Shown: piece after piece, positions 7,181-15,720 of the stretch
How the letters are laid out: the number at the start of each line of letters is the position of its first letter
Numbering within the stretch: position 1 is the stretch's first letter
Origin: Microbacteriaceae bacterium VKM Ac-2855
Lineage (GTDB): Bacteria > Actinomycetota > Actinomycetes > Actinomycetales > Microbacteriaceae
Assembly: GCA_013204985.1 (NCBI GenBank)
Contig: JABMLG010000005.1
Location: forward strand, 124,001 to 188,000
DNA length: 64,000 nt
Direction of reading: 5' to 3'
The notes under the pieces: generated by a model
Database searches by the model: none
Told to the model about the DNA's origin: nothing
The model's input: the letters and a program-made list of their open reading frames with translations, nothing else
Program-made: the position numbers and the translations under genes

Positions 7181-9305
7181 GGCGCCGGGCGACCTTCGTG
7201 CGCTTGCGCGCCGGGGTCGGCGGATTCGCGGGCCGGCGTGGGGCCCCGTCACCGGCGGCGCCCTGGGGCAGCACGTTGGCGGGAGGAGCCATCCGGCGCG
7301 GCACGGCCGCGCGTACGGGCTCACCGCGGCGTGCCTGACCCGGGATCGGACGCGATCGGCGCCCGTAGATGACCTCGGAGGAGTCGAGCAGCCACGGCAC
7401 CAGAGCCACGGTCACCCCGTGCATCATCAGCAGCTTCTGGCGGATCCGACGCGACTTGTGATTGTGCAACACCGTCTCCCACCAGTGGCCGACGATGTAC
7501 TGCGGCATGTAGACGGTCGTGATCTCGGACCCGTGTTCGAGGCGGTGCAGCTTGATGTGTTTGATGACCGGAAAGGAGATGTCGCGATACGGCGAGGCGA
7601 CGCAGAGCAGCGGGATCTGGATGTTCATCGCGGCCCAGTCCTTCTTCAACTGCGCGGTGGCGTCGTCGTCGATGGAGGCGTGCACCGCTTCCAGCGTTTC
7701 GTGACGCGCGGCGATCGCGTAGTCGAGGGCCTTCAGCGTCGGCTTGTTCATCTTGCCGACGAGCACGATCGCGTGGTCGCCGTTGGCGCCGAAGGTGATC
7801 GAGGGGTCGACCTCGATCTCCTTCTCGACGTCGCGGTAGTACCGGAAAACTCCGGCCATCAGCACGCCGAGGATCGGCATGATCAGGAAGACCAGCCACG
7901 CTCCGTGCGTGAACTTGGTGATCGTCACGATCACCAGCACCACGAAGGTCATCGTCGCGCCGATGAGGTTGATCACGAGACTCGTGTAGACCGTGCGGTT
8001 GCCCTCGCCGCGTTTGATCATGCCGATCCAGTGCTTCACCATGCCGCTCTGCCCGAGCGTGAACGAGACGAAGACGCCGATGATGTAGAGCTGGATCAGG
8101 TGCGTGAGGCTCGCCTGGTACACGAATAGGATCGCGATCGCCACGGCACCGAGGATGATGACGCCGTTCGAGTAGATCAGGCGGTCGCCGCGGGTGTTCA
8201 GCGATTTCGGCGCGTAGCCGTCTTTCGCGAGCACGGAACCCAGCAGCGGGAATCCGTTGAAGGCCGTGTTCGCGGCGAGTAGCAGGACCGTCGCCGTGGC
8301 CGCCTGGATGATGAAGAAGAGGATCGAATTGTTGCCGAAGGTCGCGGCGGCGACCTGCGCGATCAGCGAACGCTGCGGCTCGGTGGCGCAGTCGGTCCAT
8401 CCGACGAGGTCGCAGGCGTTCTCGGCGTAGTGCACGCCCGAGATCAGCGCGAGCGCGGTGAGGCCGGCGAACAGCGTGATCGCGATCCCGACCATGGCGA
8501 CCAGGGTGAGCTGGGCGTTGCGGATCTTCGGGGTCCGGAACGCCTGGACTCCGTTCGAGATCGCTTCGACACCGGTCAGCGCCGAGCATCCGCTCGAGAA
8601 CGCGCGCAGCAGCAGCAGGATGAACGCCGCCTGCGCGAGGTTCTCGCCCTGCACGGTGTAGCCGGCCGACTCCGCCACGGGGGCATCGCCGAGGAGCGCG
8701 CGGATGAGACCCGCCACCACCATCACCAGCATGCTCGCCACGAAGAGGTAGGTCGGCAGAGCGAACGCCTTGCTCGATTCGGACACGCCGCGCAGGTTCA
8801 CCGCGGCGAGCACGATCACGAAGAAGATCGCCAACTCGACTCGCAGGGGAGCGAGAACGGGCAGCGCCGAGATGATGTTGTCCACACCCGAGGCGACCGA
8901 GACGGCGACGGTGAGCACGTAGTCGACCAGCAGTGCGGAAGCGACCGTGAGCCCGGCCGTTTCACCCAGGTTCGTGCGGGCCACCTCGTAGTCACCACCG
9001 CCCGAGGGGTAGGCCTTGATCAGCTGGCGGTAGCTCAGCATCACCACGATCAGGAGGACCACGACGCACGCGGCCACCCATGGGGCGAACGAGAGGAATG
9101 CGAGACCGCCCAGCAGCAGGATCATCAGCAGTTCCTGCGGGGCGTAGGCCACCGAGGAGAGCGCGTCGCTCGCGAAGATCGGCAGGGCCATCCGCTTCTG
9201 CAGCAGCTGGCCCTCGAGCTTGTCGGTGGAGAGCGGCTCTCCGATGAAGAAGTGTTTGGCCGACCGCAATTCCTCCGCGTCGGATGCGGGTGCCTCGTTT
9301 GTCAC
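7176..9305 (-). CDS. kimA: KimA-like potassium importer (APC superfamily)
   Basis: A 709-residue APC-superfamily transporter. It closely follows the layout I know for Bacillus KimA (YdaO): the N-terminal ASDALSSVAYAPQE, YPSGGGDYEVA and FSSGCSALTGVEAISN stretches, twelve membrane segments, and a cytosolic domain ending near LHNHKSRRIRQKLLM. KimA imports K+ with protons and is inhibited by c-di-AMP in Bacillus. A 60-residue Pro/Arg-rich tail is extra. I prefer the GTG at 9305 because conserved sequence begins just after it; a 5' extension to ATG 9353 is possible. It lies between two tandem arrays, 4 kb from a KtrAB-like pair. Confidence 0.8.
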   Translation of the reverse strand: MTNEAPASDAEELRSAKHFFIGEPLSTDKLEGQLLQKRMALPIFASDALSSVAYAPQELLMILLLGGLAFLSFAPWVAACVVVLLIVVMLSYRQLIKAYPSGGGDYEVARTNLGETAGLTVASALLVDYVLTVAVSVASGVDNIISALPVLAPLRVELAIFFVIVLAAVNLRGVSESSKAFALPTYLFVASMLVMVVAGLIRALLGDAPVAESAGYTVQGENLAQAAFILLLLRAFSSGCSALTGVEAISNGVQAFRTPKIRNAQLTLVAMVGIAITLFAGLTALALISGVHYAENACDLVGWTDCATEPQRSLIAQVAAATFGNNSILFFIIQAATATVLLLAANTAFNGFPLLGSVLAKDGYAPKSLNTRGDRLIYSNGVIILGAVAIAILFVYQASLTHLIQLYIIGVFVSFTLGQSGMVKHWIGMIKRGEGNRTVYTSLVINLIGATMTFVVLVIVTITKFTHGAWLVFLIMPILGVLMAGVFRYYRDVEKEIEVDPSITFGANGDHAIVLVGKMNKPTLKALDYAIAARHETLEAVHASIDDDATAQLKKDWAAMNIQIPLLCVASPYRDISFPVIKHIKLHRLEHGSEITTVYMPQYIVGHWWETVLHNHKSRRIRQKLLMMHGVTVALVPWLLDSSEVIYGRRSRPIPGQARRGEPVRAAVPRRMAPPANVLPQGAAGDGAPRRPANPPTPARKRTKVARRR

Positions 9306-9397
9306 GAGCCGCCACACTACTCTTCGCACGGGGCCAGTCAAGCCGGGCCCCATCGCCCTGAGAGAACGTTCATCTCAGTCGCTGATCAGGCCTTTCC

Positions 9398-9550
9398 CAA
9401 CCCGTCATCGGGGCAGTCCCAACCCGCGATCGGGGCAGCCTCAACACGCGATCGGGGCAGCCTCAACACGCGATCGGGGCAGCCTCAACACGTGATCCGG
9501 AGCAGTCCCAACACGCGACCCGGAGCAGCCTCAACCCAGGTCCGGGCATC
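9398..9550. repeat. 22/23-bp tandem repeat upstream of the KimA-like gene
   Basis: About seven direct units start at 9398, 9420, 9442, 9464, 9486, 9509 and 9532. The core unit is CAACACGCGATCGGGGCAGC followed by CT. The first units are 22 bp, the later ones 23 bp with GATCCGGAGC or GACCCGGAGC variants, and the last decays. No spacers separate the units, so it is not a CRISPR array. It begins about 90 bp upstream of the transporter start and could hold regulatory sites. Confidence 0.85.
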
Positions 9551-9569
9551 CGTGCTCCGTGGCGCGGGA

Positions 9570-9812
9570 TCAACCCAGGTGGCGGTGCACGGTCGAGCGC
9601 GAGACGCCCAGAACCTCGGCGATCTGCAGGATCGTGTAGCGGCCGGAGGCGTGCATCGCCCGAGCCTGCGCGATGCGCGACGGAGTCATCTTCTGTCCGC
9701 GCTCGTTGCGGCGGGCCTGAGCCTCGCGCAGTTCGCTGACACTGAATTCGAGCACGTTCGCCGAACCCGAAGAGTTGCGATCGTTCTGAAGCGGTGCGTG
9801 TGGTGCGGTCAT
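9570..9812 (-). CDS. Small helix-turn-helix protein
   Basis: An 80-residue protein whose last 40 residues form a helix-turn-helix of the type at the C terminus of serine recombinases such as Hin (ARAMHASGRYTILQIAEVLG followed by VSRSTVHRHLG). The N-terminal half is polar with no catalytic serine domain. It may be a stand-alone DNA-binding protein or the last piece of a resolvase. Small proteins of this kind are common in related actinobacteria, so I treat it as a gene. Its end lies 20 bp from the 22-bp array. The target DNA is unknown. Confidence 0.65.
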   Translation of the reverse strand: MTAPHAPLQNDRNSSGSANVLEFSVSELREAQARRNERGQKMTPSRIAQARAMHASGRYTILQIAEVLGVSRSTVHRHLG

Positions 9813-10152
9813 GCGGTCTTACCCCCGGTGGTGCGGTGCTGCGTGGTGCGGTACTGCGTGGTGCGGTTTGTCGTGATGCCGTGCTCCCTGATGGACGAGC
9901 TTTCGAATGCTCTCATGCCCGTTTCTTCGACGCATCTCCCTTGACCGGATTGGAACACCGTGTGTAACACGACATCCGGCGCTCGAGGGCGACACCTCGT
10001 GGATACGTCCCCGAAGTGGGGATACCTATCGCGGTGTGTCGGAGTCGGATCTATGAGGTTCTAGTAGTGGGGGATCTGTGGGACGCCATGTCGCGACGCT
10101 CGGACCTCCGTGTACCACCTGAGTTCACGTTCCGTTCTCGAGACAAGAATCG
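9813..10152. other. 340-bp intergenic region between HTH gene and subtilase
   Basis: No gene seen. Three 15-bp direct repeats (GTGGTGCGGTGCTGC type) run at 9828-9872 just upstream of the HTH gene start. A small dyad CGTGTGTAACACG lies near 9960. The upstream region of the divergent subtilase gene is also here. I see no clear -35/-10 pair or ribosome-binding site for it. Confidence 0.5.
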
Positions 10153-11865
10153 ATGGTCATCGTGCCTGCTGCCTCCCACTCCTCTCCCGTTCGCGCCCTT
10201 CGGCGCAGGGTCGTGTCGGCTGTGGGGGTGATCGGGCTCGCCGTCGGCATGATCGTCGCGGGCTCCGCGCCGGCGCAGGCGGCCGATGCATCCGGCCAGT
10301 ACCTCGTCACCGTAGATACGTCGAGTGTGCCGACCGAACTGCTGTCGAAGATCGATCTCACCGACTACGCCGAATTCGACGGCGGACTCGCCGGCTTCAC
10401 CGCGACGCTGACCGCCGGTCAGCGCGCGGTTCTCGAGGCGGACCCGCGCATCGTCGGCCTCAGCGCCGCCGACCAGGTCTTCGAGGGCCAGGCTCAGACG
10501 ACCCCGTCGCACGTGAAGTCGGTCGAGGCCGACGAGGCGCCCGTACGGGCGGGCGACGGAGTGACCAACTGGAACGGCCCGGCCGTCGCGGTGATCGACT
10601 CCGGCGTCAGCGCGCATCCCGACTACAACCTCGCGATGAGTGTCAACTGCTTCGGATCCGGAACCGCCGCGGATGCGAACGGTCACGGCACCGGCGTCTC
10701 CGGCTACATGGCCGCTCTCGACAACGGGGTGGGCAGTGTGGGCATCGCCCCCGGTGCGCCGATCTACTCGGTGCGTGCCCTGGACGCGAACAACCGCGGT
10801 TCGGCCGCCACGGTGATGTGCGCTCTCGACTGGGTCTCGGCCAACGCCGCCCGCTACAACATCAAAGTCGTGAACATGTCGCTCGCGACGTACGGCACCG
10901 ACGACGGCAACTGCGGCCGCTCGAACGGCGACGTGATCCACCAGTCGGTCTGCGAACTGGCGAACAAGGGAATCGTGGTCGTCTCTTCGGCCGGAAACAC
11001 GACGGAGAACCTCGCGGGGTGGATCCCCGCCGCGTACGACGAGGTTCTCGCGGTGACCAACATCGCCGACTACGACGGCCAGCCCGGGGGCAAGGCGGGC
11101 ATCCCCTGCGCCGGCATCACGACCAAGGACGACAACCCCGCCGTCACCAGCAACTTCGCCGTCTCGGCTGCGGACCAGGCGCACACGATCGCGGCGCCCG
11201 GCACCTGCCCGTACACGACGAAGAAGGGTGGCGGCTACGCCTACATCCAGTCGGGGACCAGCATGTCCGCCGCGGCTGCGAGCGGTGTCGTACTCGACTG
11301 CTTCGCCTCCGGCGGATCCTGCGTCGGCAAGACGGCCGCACAGGCACGCGCCCAGGTGATCCAGCAGGCGCGAGCCGCGGCGACCAGCCGAGGCCACGTC
11401 TTCACCGGTGACCCCACGCGTCCGCAGGCCGGCCGCTACTACGGCTACCTCGCCGACACGGTCCCGACCGGAACGACCCCGCCGACCACCCCGCCGACGA
11501 CGCCTCCGACCACGCCGCCCACAACGCCTCCGACCACGCCCCCCACGACGCCGCCGACGACGCCCCCCACCACCGACACCGTGAAGCCCACCGTGTCGAT
11601 CACCTCTCCCACTACCGGGACCACGGTGAAGGGGACGGCGAACATCGTGGCCTCCGCCTCCGACAACAAGGCGGTGACGTCGGTGGTGTTCTACTCCGGC
11701 ACGACACGTCTGGGCAACGGTGTGAAGCAGAGCAACGGATCCTGGCTGCTCGCCGCGAACACCGCGACGTACCCCAACGGTGGCTACCAGGTGACGGCCC
11801 GCGCCTACGACGCGGCGGGCAATGTGGGTGTGAGCGCGGCCATCCGGATCGTCATCGCGAACTGA
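10153..11865 (+). CDS. Secreted subtilisin-like serine protease (S8)
   Basis: A 570-residue pre-pro-protease. A signal peptide with an RRR n-region ends at APAQA near residue 43. An inhibitor-I9-like propeptide follows (about 50-115). The S8 domain has the catalytic triad Asp149 (AVIDSGV), His178 (NGHGTGVSG) and Ser370 (SGTSMSA), with oxyanion Asn282 (SSAGNT). A Thr/Pro linker of repeated TPPT units (about 436-475) leads to a C-terminal bacterial Ig-like domain of about 95 residues. The protein is probably exported by Sec and held near the cell wall or released. Codons of the linker form a 12-bp DNA repeat that could vary in length. Confidence 0.92.
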   Translation: MVIVPAASHSSPVRALRRRVVSAVGVIGLAVGMIVAGSAPAQAADASGQYLVTVDTSSVPTELLSKIDLTDYAEFDGGLAGFTATLTAGQRAVLEADPRIVGLSAADQVFEGQAQTTPSHVKSVEADEAPVRAGDGVTNWNGPAVAVIDSGVSAHPDYNLAMSVNCFGSGTAADANGHGTGVSGYMAALDNGVGSVGIAPGAPIYSVRALDANNRGSAATVMCALDWVSANAARYNIKVVNMSLATYGTDDGNCGRSNGDVIHQSVCELANKGIVVVSSAGNTTENLAGWIPAAYDEVLAVTNIADYDGQPGGKAGIPCAGITTKDDNPAVTSNFAVSAADQAHTIAAPGTCPYTTKKGGGYAYIQSGTSMSAAAASGVVLDCFASGGSCVGKTAAQARAQVIQQARAAATSRGHVFTGDPTRPQAGRYYGYLADTVPTGTTPPTTPPTTPPTTPPTTPPTTPPTTPPTTPPTTDTVKPTVSITSPTTGTTVKGTANIVASASDNKAVTSVVFYSGTTRLGNGVKQSNGSWLLAANTATYPNGGYQVTARAYDAAGNVGVSAAIRIVIAN

Positions 11866-11885
11866 GGCCCGGCCCCGCCGGCGAT

Positions 11886-11941
11886 GGAGGGGGTTGTCAC
11901 CGCGTACCGCGAAACCGCGTGACGCAGTGACAACCCCCTCC
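11886..11941. terminator. Hairpin after the subtilase gene
   Basis: A perfect 15-bp inverted repeat: GGAGGGGGTTGTCAC at 11886-11900 and its complement at 11927-11941. The 26-nt interior contains a smaller CGCG stem. It begins 20 bp after the stop codon. The right arm core GCAGTGACAACCCCC also occurs at 16836-16850 after the MarR gene, suggesting a shared dispersed terminator-like sequence. Confidence 0.65.
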
Positions 11942-12001
11942 GCCGCGTCGAGCGGGACCGGGCTGCTGTGACACGATCGAGAAGATGAAACTCCTCGACC
12001 G

Positions 12002-13165
12002 GTGAGCACTTTCCAGTACCAGGCCGCCTCGATCCCCTTGCGGCTCGCCAGTGCCGGGATGATCGTCGCGTTGCCCGTGCTCGCGGTCGAGCAGCTCGAC
12101 GATGTCGCCGTCGGCGGCCTCCTCGTGGGCGTCGCCCTGTTCCCGAGCATCGTCGCGGCCCCGCTCGTCGGCACGGTTCTCGACCGGATGCGGCATCCGC
12201 GCCGGCTGCTCATCGCCGCCGCCGTGGCGACCGCCCTCGCTTACGCGCTCGCCGCTTTTCTCGGCGACCTCCCCACCCCACTGATCGGCGCCGTCCTGCT
12301 CGTCGCCGGGCTCGGCGGCCCCGTGTACACGGGCGGGATGTCGAGCTTCGTCACGAGCGCGATCGCCGACTCCCGCACGGCCTACGCGCAGGACTCCCTC
12401 TCCTACACCGTCTCGCAGGTCGGCGGGCCCGCCGTCGCAGCGCTGGCGATCGTCGTCGGTTCCGCGCGTTCGGCGATGCTGGCCATGGCGGTGCTGGCCC
12501 TGGTGGGCGCCGTCGGCTCGCTCGGCCTCACGATGGCCGCCCGCCCCGCTCCCGAGACCGGCGTGCTGAAGACGATCGGAGCGGGCATCCGACGCCTGAC
12601 CACGCACCGCCCCCTGGCCATCGTCACTCTGGCCGGCACACTGAGCCAGGTCGCGGGCGGGGCGGCCGGCGTCGTCGCCATCAACCTGTCGCTCGAACGG
12701 ATCGGCAGTGCGGCCGCCGCGGCGTGGATCGTGACCGCCTTCGCGATCGGCGCACTGGTGGGCGGCGTCGCCGTCGCCGCTCGCCGGTGGACGCGGCGCT
12801 CGCCGGCGTGGGTGATGGGGTTCAGCTATGCGGCGACCGGTCTGCTGCTGCTGATCGCGGCACCCGATCTGGGCATCCTGATCGCGATCGCCGCGTTCGG
12901 TCTCGCCGGCATCTTCACGTCACCGTCGAACGCGGCGATGCTGTTGCTGCGCGATCTGGAGAGTCCCGCGAGCGTCAAGTCGCAGGTGTTCACGATCGGC
13001 TCGGGCCTGCGTTCCGCCGCCGCCGCGGTCGGCGCCGCTCTCGCGGGTGCGGTCTCGGGGCTGGATGCGGGCTGGCTGGTGGTCGGCATCAGTGCGGTCT
13101 GGCTGCTCTCGGCCTCGCTGCTCTCGGCGTTCCCGCGACGAGACGAGACGTCGATGCAGGCGTAG
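12002..13165 (+). CDS. MFS transporter, possibly with a disturbed start
   Basis: A 387-residue protein with about twelve hydrophobic segments, the DRMRHPRR loop between helices 2 and 3 typical of MFS carriers, and no sign of substrate. The only workable start in this frame is GTG 12002. It has no ribosome-binding site and overlaps the stop of a six-codon frame beginning at ATG 11985 (MKLLDR). That ATG sits 7 nt after CACGAT, as in the leaderless genes nearby. One missing base would explain it: with an extra base the two frames join. Alternatively the short frame is a coupling leader. Confidence 0.75.
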   Translation: MSTFQYQAASIPLRLASAGMIVALPVLAVEQLDDVAVGGLLVGVALFPSIVAAPLVGTVLDRMRHPRRLLIAAAVATALAYALAAFLGDLPTPLIGAVLLVAGLGGPVYTGGMSSFVTSAIADSRTAYAQDSLSYTVSQVGGPAVAALAIVVGSARSAMLAMAVLALVGAVGSLGLTMAARPAPETGVLKTIGAGIRRLTTHRPLAIVTLAGTLSQVAGGAAGVVAINLSLERIGSAAAAAWIVTAFAIGALVGGVAVAARRWTRRSPAWVMGFSYAATGLLLLIAAPDLGILIAIAAFGLAGIFTSPSNAAMLLLRDLESPASVKSQVFTIGSGLRSAAAAVGAALAGAVSGLDAGWLVVGISAVWLLSASLLSAFPRRDETSMQA

Positions 13166-13174
13166 CCTCGAGCC

Positions 13175-13621
13175 ATGGTGGTGAACTCGGCCGGACTCGT
13201 GCTGTATCGGGGCGCGCCGCGCGAGGTCTGGCTGGGCCGGATGGGCGGACCGTTCTGGGCGCGCAAGGACCGCGCCTGGTCGATCCCGAAGGGCGAGTAC
13301 GGCGCGGATGAAGACCCGCTCGCCGCCGCCCGCCGCGAGTTCGCGGAGGAGATCGGCACCGCTGCTCCGGATGCGGCCTACGCGCTGCTCGGGGAGTTCC
13401 GCATCGCCTCCGGCAAGCGCATCACCGCCTACGCCGCCGAGACGGACTTCGCCGTCGACACACTCCGCAGCAACACTTTCGAACTCGAGTGGCCGCCCCG
13501 CTCGGGCCGACGGCAGTCCTTCCCCGAGATCGACGACGCCCGCTGGTTCCGTCTCGCCGAGGCACGCGAATGCATCACCTCGGGGCAGCTGCCGCTACTC
13601 GACGCCCTCGAACGGCTCTGA
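13175..13621 (+). CDS. NUDIX hydrolase
   Basis: A 148-residue NUDIX protein with the signature box from the glycine of KGEYGADED through REFAEEIGT, which holds the Mg2+-binding glutamates. Family members hydrolyse nucleoside diphosphates linked to another group, and the N-terminal SAGLVLYR start is typical of small MutT-like forms. The ATG lies exactly 6 nt after TAGCCT (13163-13168). This sequence overlaps the TAG stop of the MFS gene, so a leaderless transcript from its own promoter is likely. Substrate unknown. Confidence 0.85.
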   Translation: MVVNSAGLVLYRGAPREVWLGRMGGPFWARKDRAWSIPKGEYGADEDPLAAARREFAEEIGTAAPDAAYALLGEFRIASGKRITAYAAETDFAVDTLRSNTFELEWPPRSGRRQSFPEIDDARWFRLAEARECITSGQLPLLDALERL

Positions 13622-13639
13622 CGGCGGGAGGGCGCCGGC

Positions 13640-14344
13640 TCAGTCGAGCGCCGCGAAGTCCTCGATCTTCTTCGGCTTGCCGGCCACGAGGATGAGGTCG
13701 TCCTGGTGGATCACCGAGTCGGCCTTCGTGTAGTCCCAGCCGTGTTCGCTGCGCACGGCGACGATGGTGACGTCGTACTCCAGCTTCGGTTGGATCACCG
13801 ACAGCGGCTTGCCGCACATGCTCGGCGGCGCCGGCGTGGTGATCAGCGCGAACTCGCTGTCGAGCTCGATGTACTCGCTCAGCGAGCCGCGCACCAGGTG
13901 CGCCACGCGCTTGCCCATGTCGTGCTCCGGGAAGACCACGTGCGGCACGCCGAGCTGTTCGAGGATGATGCCGTGATGCTCGCTGATGGCCTTCGCCCAG
14001 ACGTTGAGCACCCCCATCCGCAGCACCAGCGACGCGGTGAGGATGTTCGCCTCCAGGTCGGTGCCGATGGCCACGACCACGTGCGAGAACTCGTGCACGC
14101 CGAGCTGGCGCAGCGCGGCCTCGCGGGTGGTGTCGGCGCGGACGACGTGGGTGAGCTGGCCGTTGAGCGATTGCACCACCTCGTCGCGCTCGTCGACGCC
14201 GAGCACGTCGACACCGAGCTCCATCAGCTCCAGAGCGAGTGCGCTGCCGAATCGACCCAACCCGATCACCGCGACGGAGTCGGCGCGGGCGAGCTTCGCC
14301 GCGGTCTGCGAGCGGCCGGAGCCGCCGAAGAGCTTGCTAACCAA
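13640..14344 (-). CDS. ktrA: KtrA/TrkA-type potassium channel regulator
   Basis: A 234-residue RCK protein. The NAD/nucleotide-binding TrkA-N domain shows VAVIGLGRFGSALA near residues 24-37, and a TrkA-C domain covers about 150-230. It forms the cytosolic ring that gates the KtrB/TrkH channel encoded upstream. The start is TTG at 14344 inside the last codons of that gene, with GAAGAAAGG eight bases before it. The 8-bp overlap implies translational coupling. TrkA-C domains are known c-di-AMP targets, which fits the KimA-like gene nearby. Confidence 0.88.
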   Translation of the reverse strand: MVSKLFGGSGRSQTAAKLARADSVAVIGLGRFGSALALELMELGVDVLGVDERDEVVQSLNGQLTHVVRADTTREAALRQLGVHEFSHVVVAIGTDLEANILTASLVLRMGVLNVWAKAISEHHGIILEQLGVPHVVFPEHDMGKRVAHLVRGSLSEYIELDSEFALITTPAPPSMCGKPLSVIQPKLEYDVTIVAVRSEHGWDYTKADSVIHQDDLILVAGKPKKIEDFAALD

Positions 14345-15668
14345 TGATCGGCCTTTCTTCGGGGTACTCGTACAGTCTCGTCGTCCGCTTGAGGGCGAGC
14401 GAGGATGCGAGCGCGATCGGTCCGAGCCGGCCGAGGAACATCAGGGCGCACAGGATGAGTTGCGCGGCGACCGGGAGCTCGGCGGTGATGCCGGTGGACA
14501 GACCCACGGTGCCGAACGCCGAGATCACTTCGAAGAGGATCCGGTCGAGATCGATGTGGGTCATCATCATGATCGCGATCGTGGAGCTCATCACGGCGGC
14601 GACCGCGAGGAGAGCGACCGCCGTCGCCTCCCGGATCACGGCGTTCGAGAGCCGTTTGCCGAAGATGTGCACGGCGCCCTCGCCGCGGATCTCGGTCCAG
14701 ACCACGAAGAGCAGGGCCGAGAAGGTCGTCACCTTGAGCCCGCCCGCGGTTCCGGCCGGGCCGCCGCCGATGAACATCAGTACATCCGTGACCAGCCACG
14801 ACGCGGAGTCCATCTGGCCGACGTCGATGCTGTTGAAGCCACCGCTGCGGGGGGTGACGGAGGCGAAGAAGCCGGCCAGGAGCTTCGCCGGCCAGTCGAG
14901 GGGGCCGAGGGTGCGGGGGTTGCCCCATTCGATCGCGGTCAGCACGAACCATCCGCCGACGAGCAGCACAACGGTCGACGACAGCACGAGCTTGGTGTGC
15001 ATCGACCACATCTCGGGCACGCGGAACCGTCGCCAGAGTTCGAAGATCACCGGGAAGCCGATGCCGCCGAGGATGATGCCGACCGCGATCGGCAGGATCA
15101 CGTACGGATCATCGACGAAGCGCGTCAGGCTGTCGGAGAAGGTCGAGAAGCCGGCGTTCGTGTAGGCGGCGACGGCGTGGAACGCACCGGTGCCGAGGGC
15201 CTCGAGGAACCCCATGCCGTAGCCGAGCCAGAAGCGCAGCGTCAGTAGTACCGTGATCACCGCCTCGATCAGTGCGGTGGTCAGGACGACTCCCAGCAGC
15301 ACCGATCGGACGTCGCCGAGGTTCAGGCTGTGCGTCTCGTTCTGGGTGTTCATCCGCGAGCGCATGCCCAGCCGGCGGGCCACGAGCAGACCGAGCAGGG
15401 TGGCGATCGACATCACGCCGAGCCCGCCGATCTGAGCGAGGACGGCGATGATCGCCTGGCCGGAGTCGGTCCAGTGCGTGGCGGTGTCGACGATGATGTG
15501 GCCGGTGACGCACACGGCGGACGTGGCGGTGAAGAACGCCTCCAGCGGAGTCGCGCCGTCGGCCGAGGCGAACGGGAGCATCAGCAGCAGGGTGCCCGCG
15601 ACGGTGACGCCGAGGAATCCGAGCACGACCACCTGGGTCGGATGCAGGGAGAAGGGGCGTCGTTGCAC
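14337..15668 (-). CDS. ktrB: KtrB/TrkH-type potassium channel subunit
   Basis: A 443-residue membrane protein with the fourfold M1-P-M2 layout of the Trk/Ktr/HKT superfamily. Selectivity-loop glycines appear in TSAVCVTGH, AYTNAGFS and AFGTVGLSTG, with a long PAGTAGG loop between. It is the K+-conducting partner of the regulator that follows. The start is GTG 15668, exactly 6 nt downstream of TAGATT (minus strand, 15675-15680), so the mRNA is probably leaderless. Length is normal for KtrB. Confidence 0.9.
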   Translation of the reverse strand: MQRRPFSLHPTQVVVLGFLGVTVAGTLLLMLPFASADGATPLEAFFTATSAVCVTGHIIVDTATHWTDSGQAIIAVLAQIGGLGVMSIATLLGLLVARRLGMRSRMNTQNETHSLNLGDVRSVLLGVVLTTALIEAVITVLLTLRFWLGYGMGFLEALGTGAFHAVAAYTNAGFSTFSDSLTRFVDDPYVILPIAVGIILGGIGFPVIFELWRRFRVPEMWSMHTKLVLSSTVVLLVGGWFVLTAIEWGNPRTLGPLDWPAKLLAGFFASVTPRSGGFNSIDVGQMDSASWLVTDVLMFIGGGPAGTAGGLKVTTFSALLFVVWTEIRGEGAVHIFGKRLSNAVIREATAVALLAVAAVMSSTIAIMMMTHIDLDRILFEVISAFGTVGLSTGITAELPVAAQLILCALMFLGRLGPIALASSLALKRTTRLYEYPEERPIIG

Positions 15669-15720
15669 CGGCCCAATCTAGCCTTTGCGGTCGGTGCGAC
15701 TCGAAGTGTCCCGAAAGGCG

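Noticed and set aside
6684-8129. Long + strand frame over the gap and the KimA-like gene
   Set aside because: Most of it is antisense to the transporter and the rest is repeat-derived Arg/Ala/Pro-rich sequence.
9306-9400. ydaO-type c-di-AMP riboswitch upstream of the KimA-like gene
   Set aside because: I could not find the conserved core of that riboswitch on the minus strand; the region is mainly the 22-bp array and short unstructured sequence.
9398-9550. CRISPR array
   Set aside because: The units are contiguous direct repeats with no unique spacers, and no cas genes are near. The same holds for the 16-bp array at 7069-7180.
9570-9812. Intact resolvase/invertase or mobile element
   Set aside because: Only the C-terminal helix-turn-helix is present. 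There is no serine recombinase catalytic domain and no flanking inverted repeats or target duplications.
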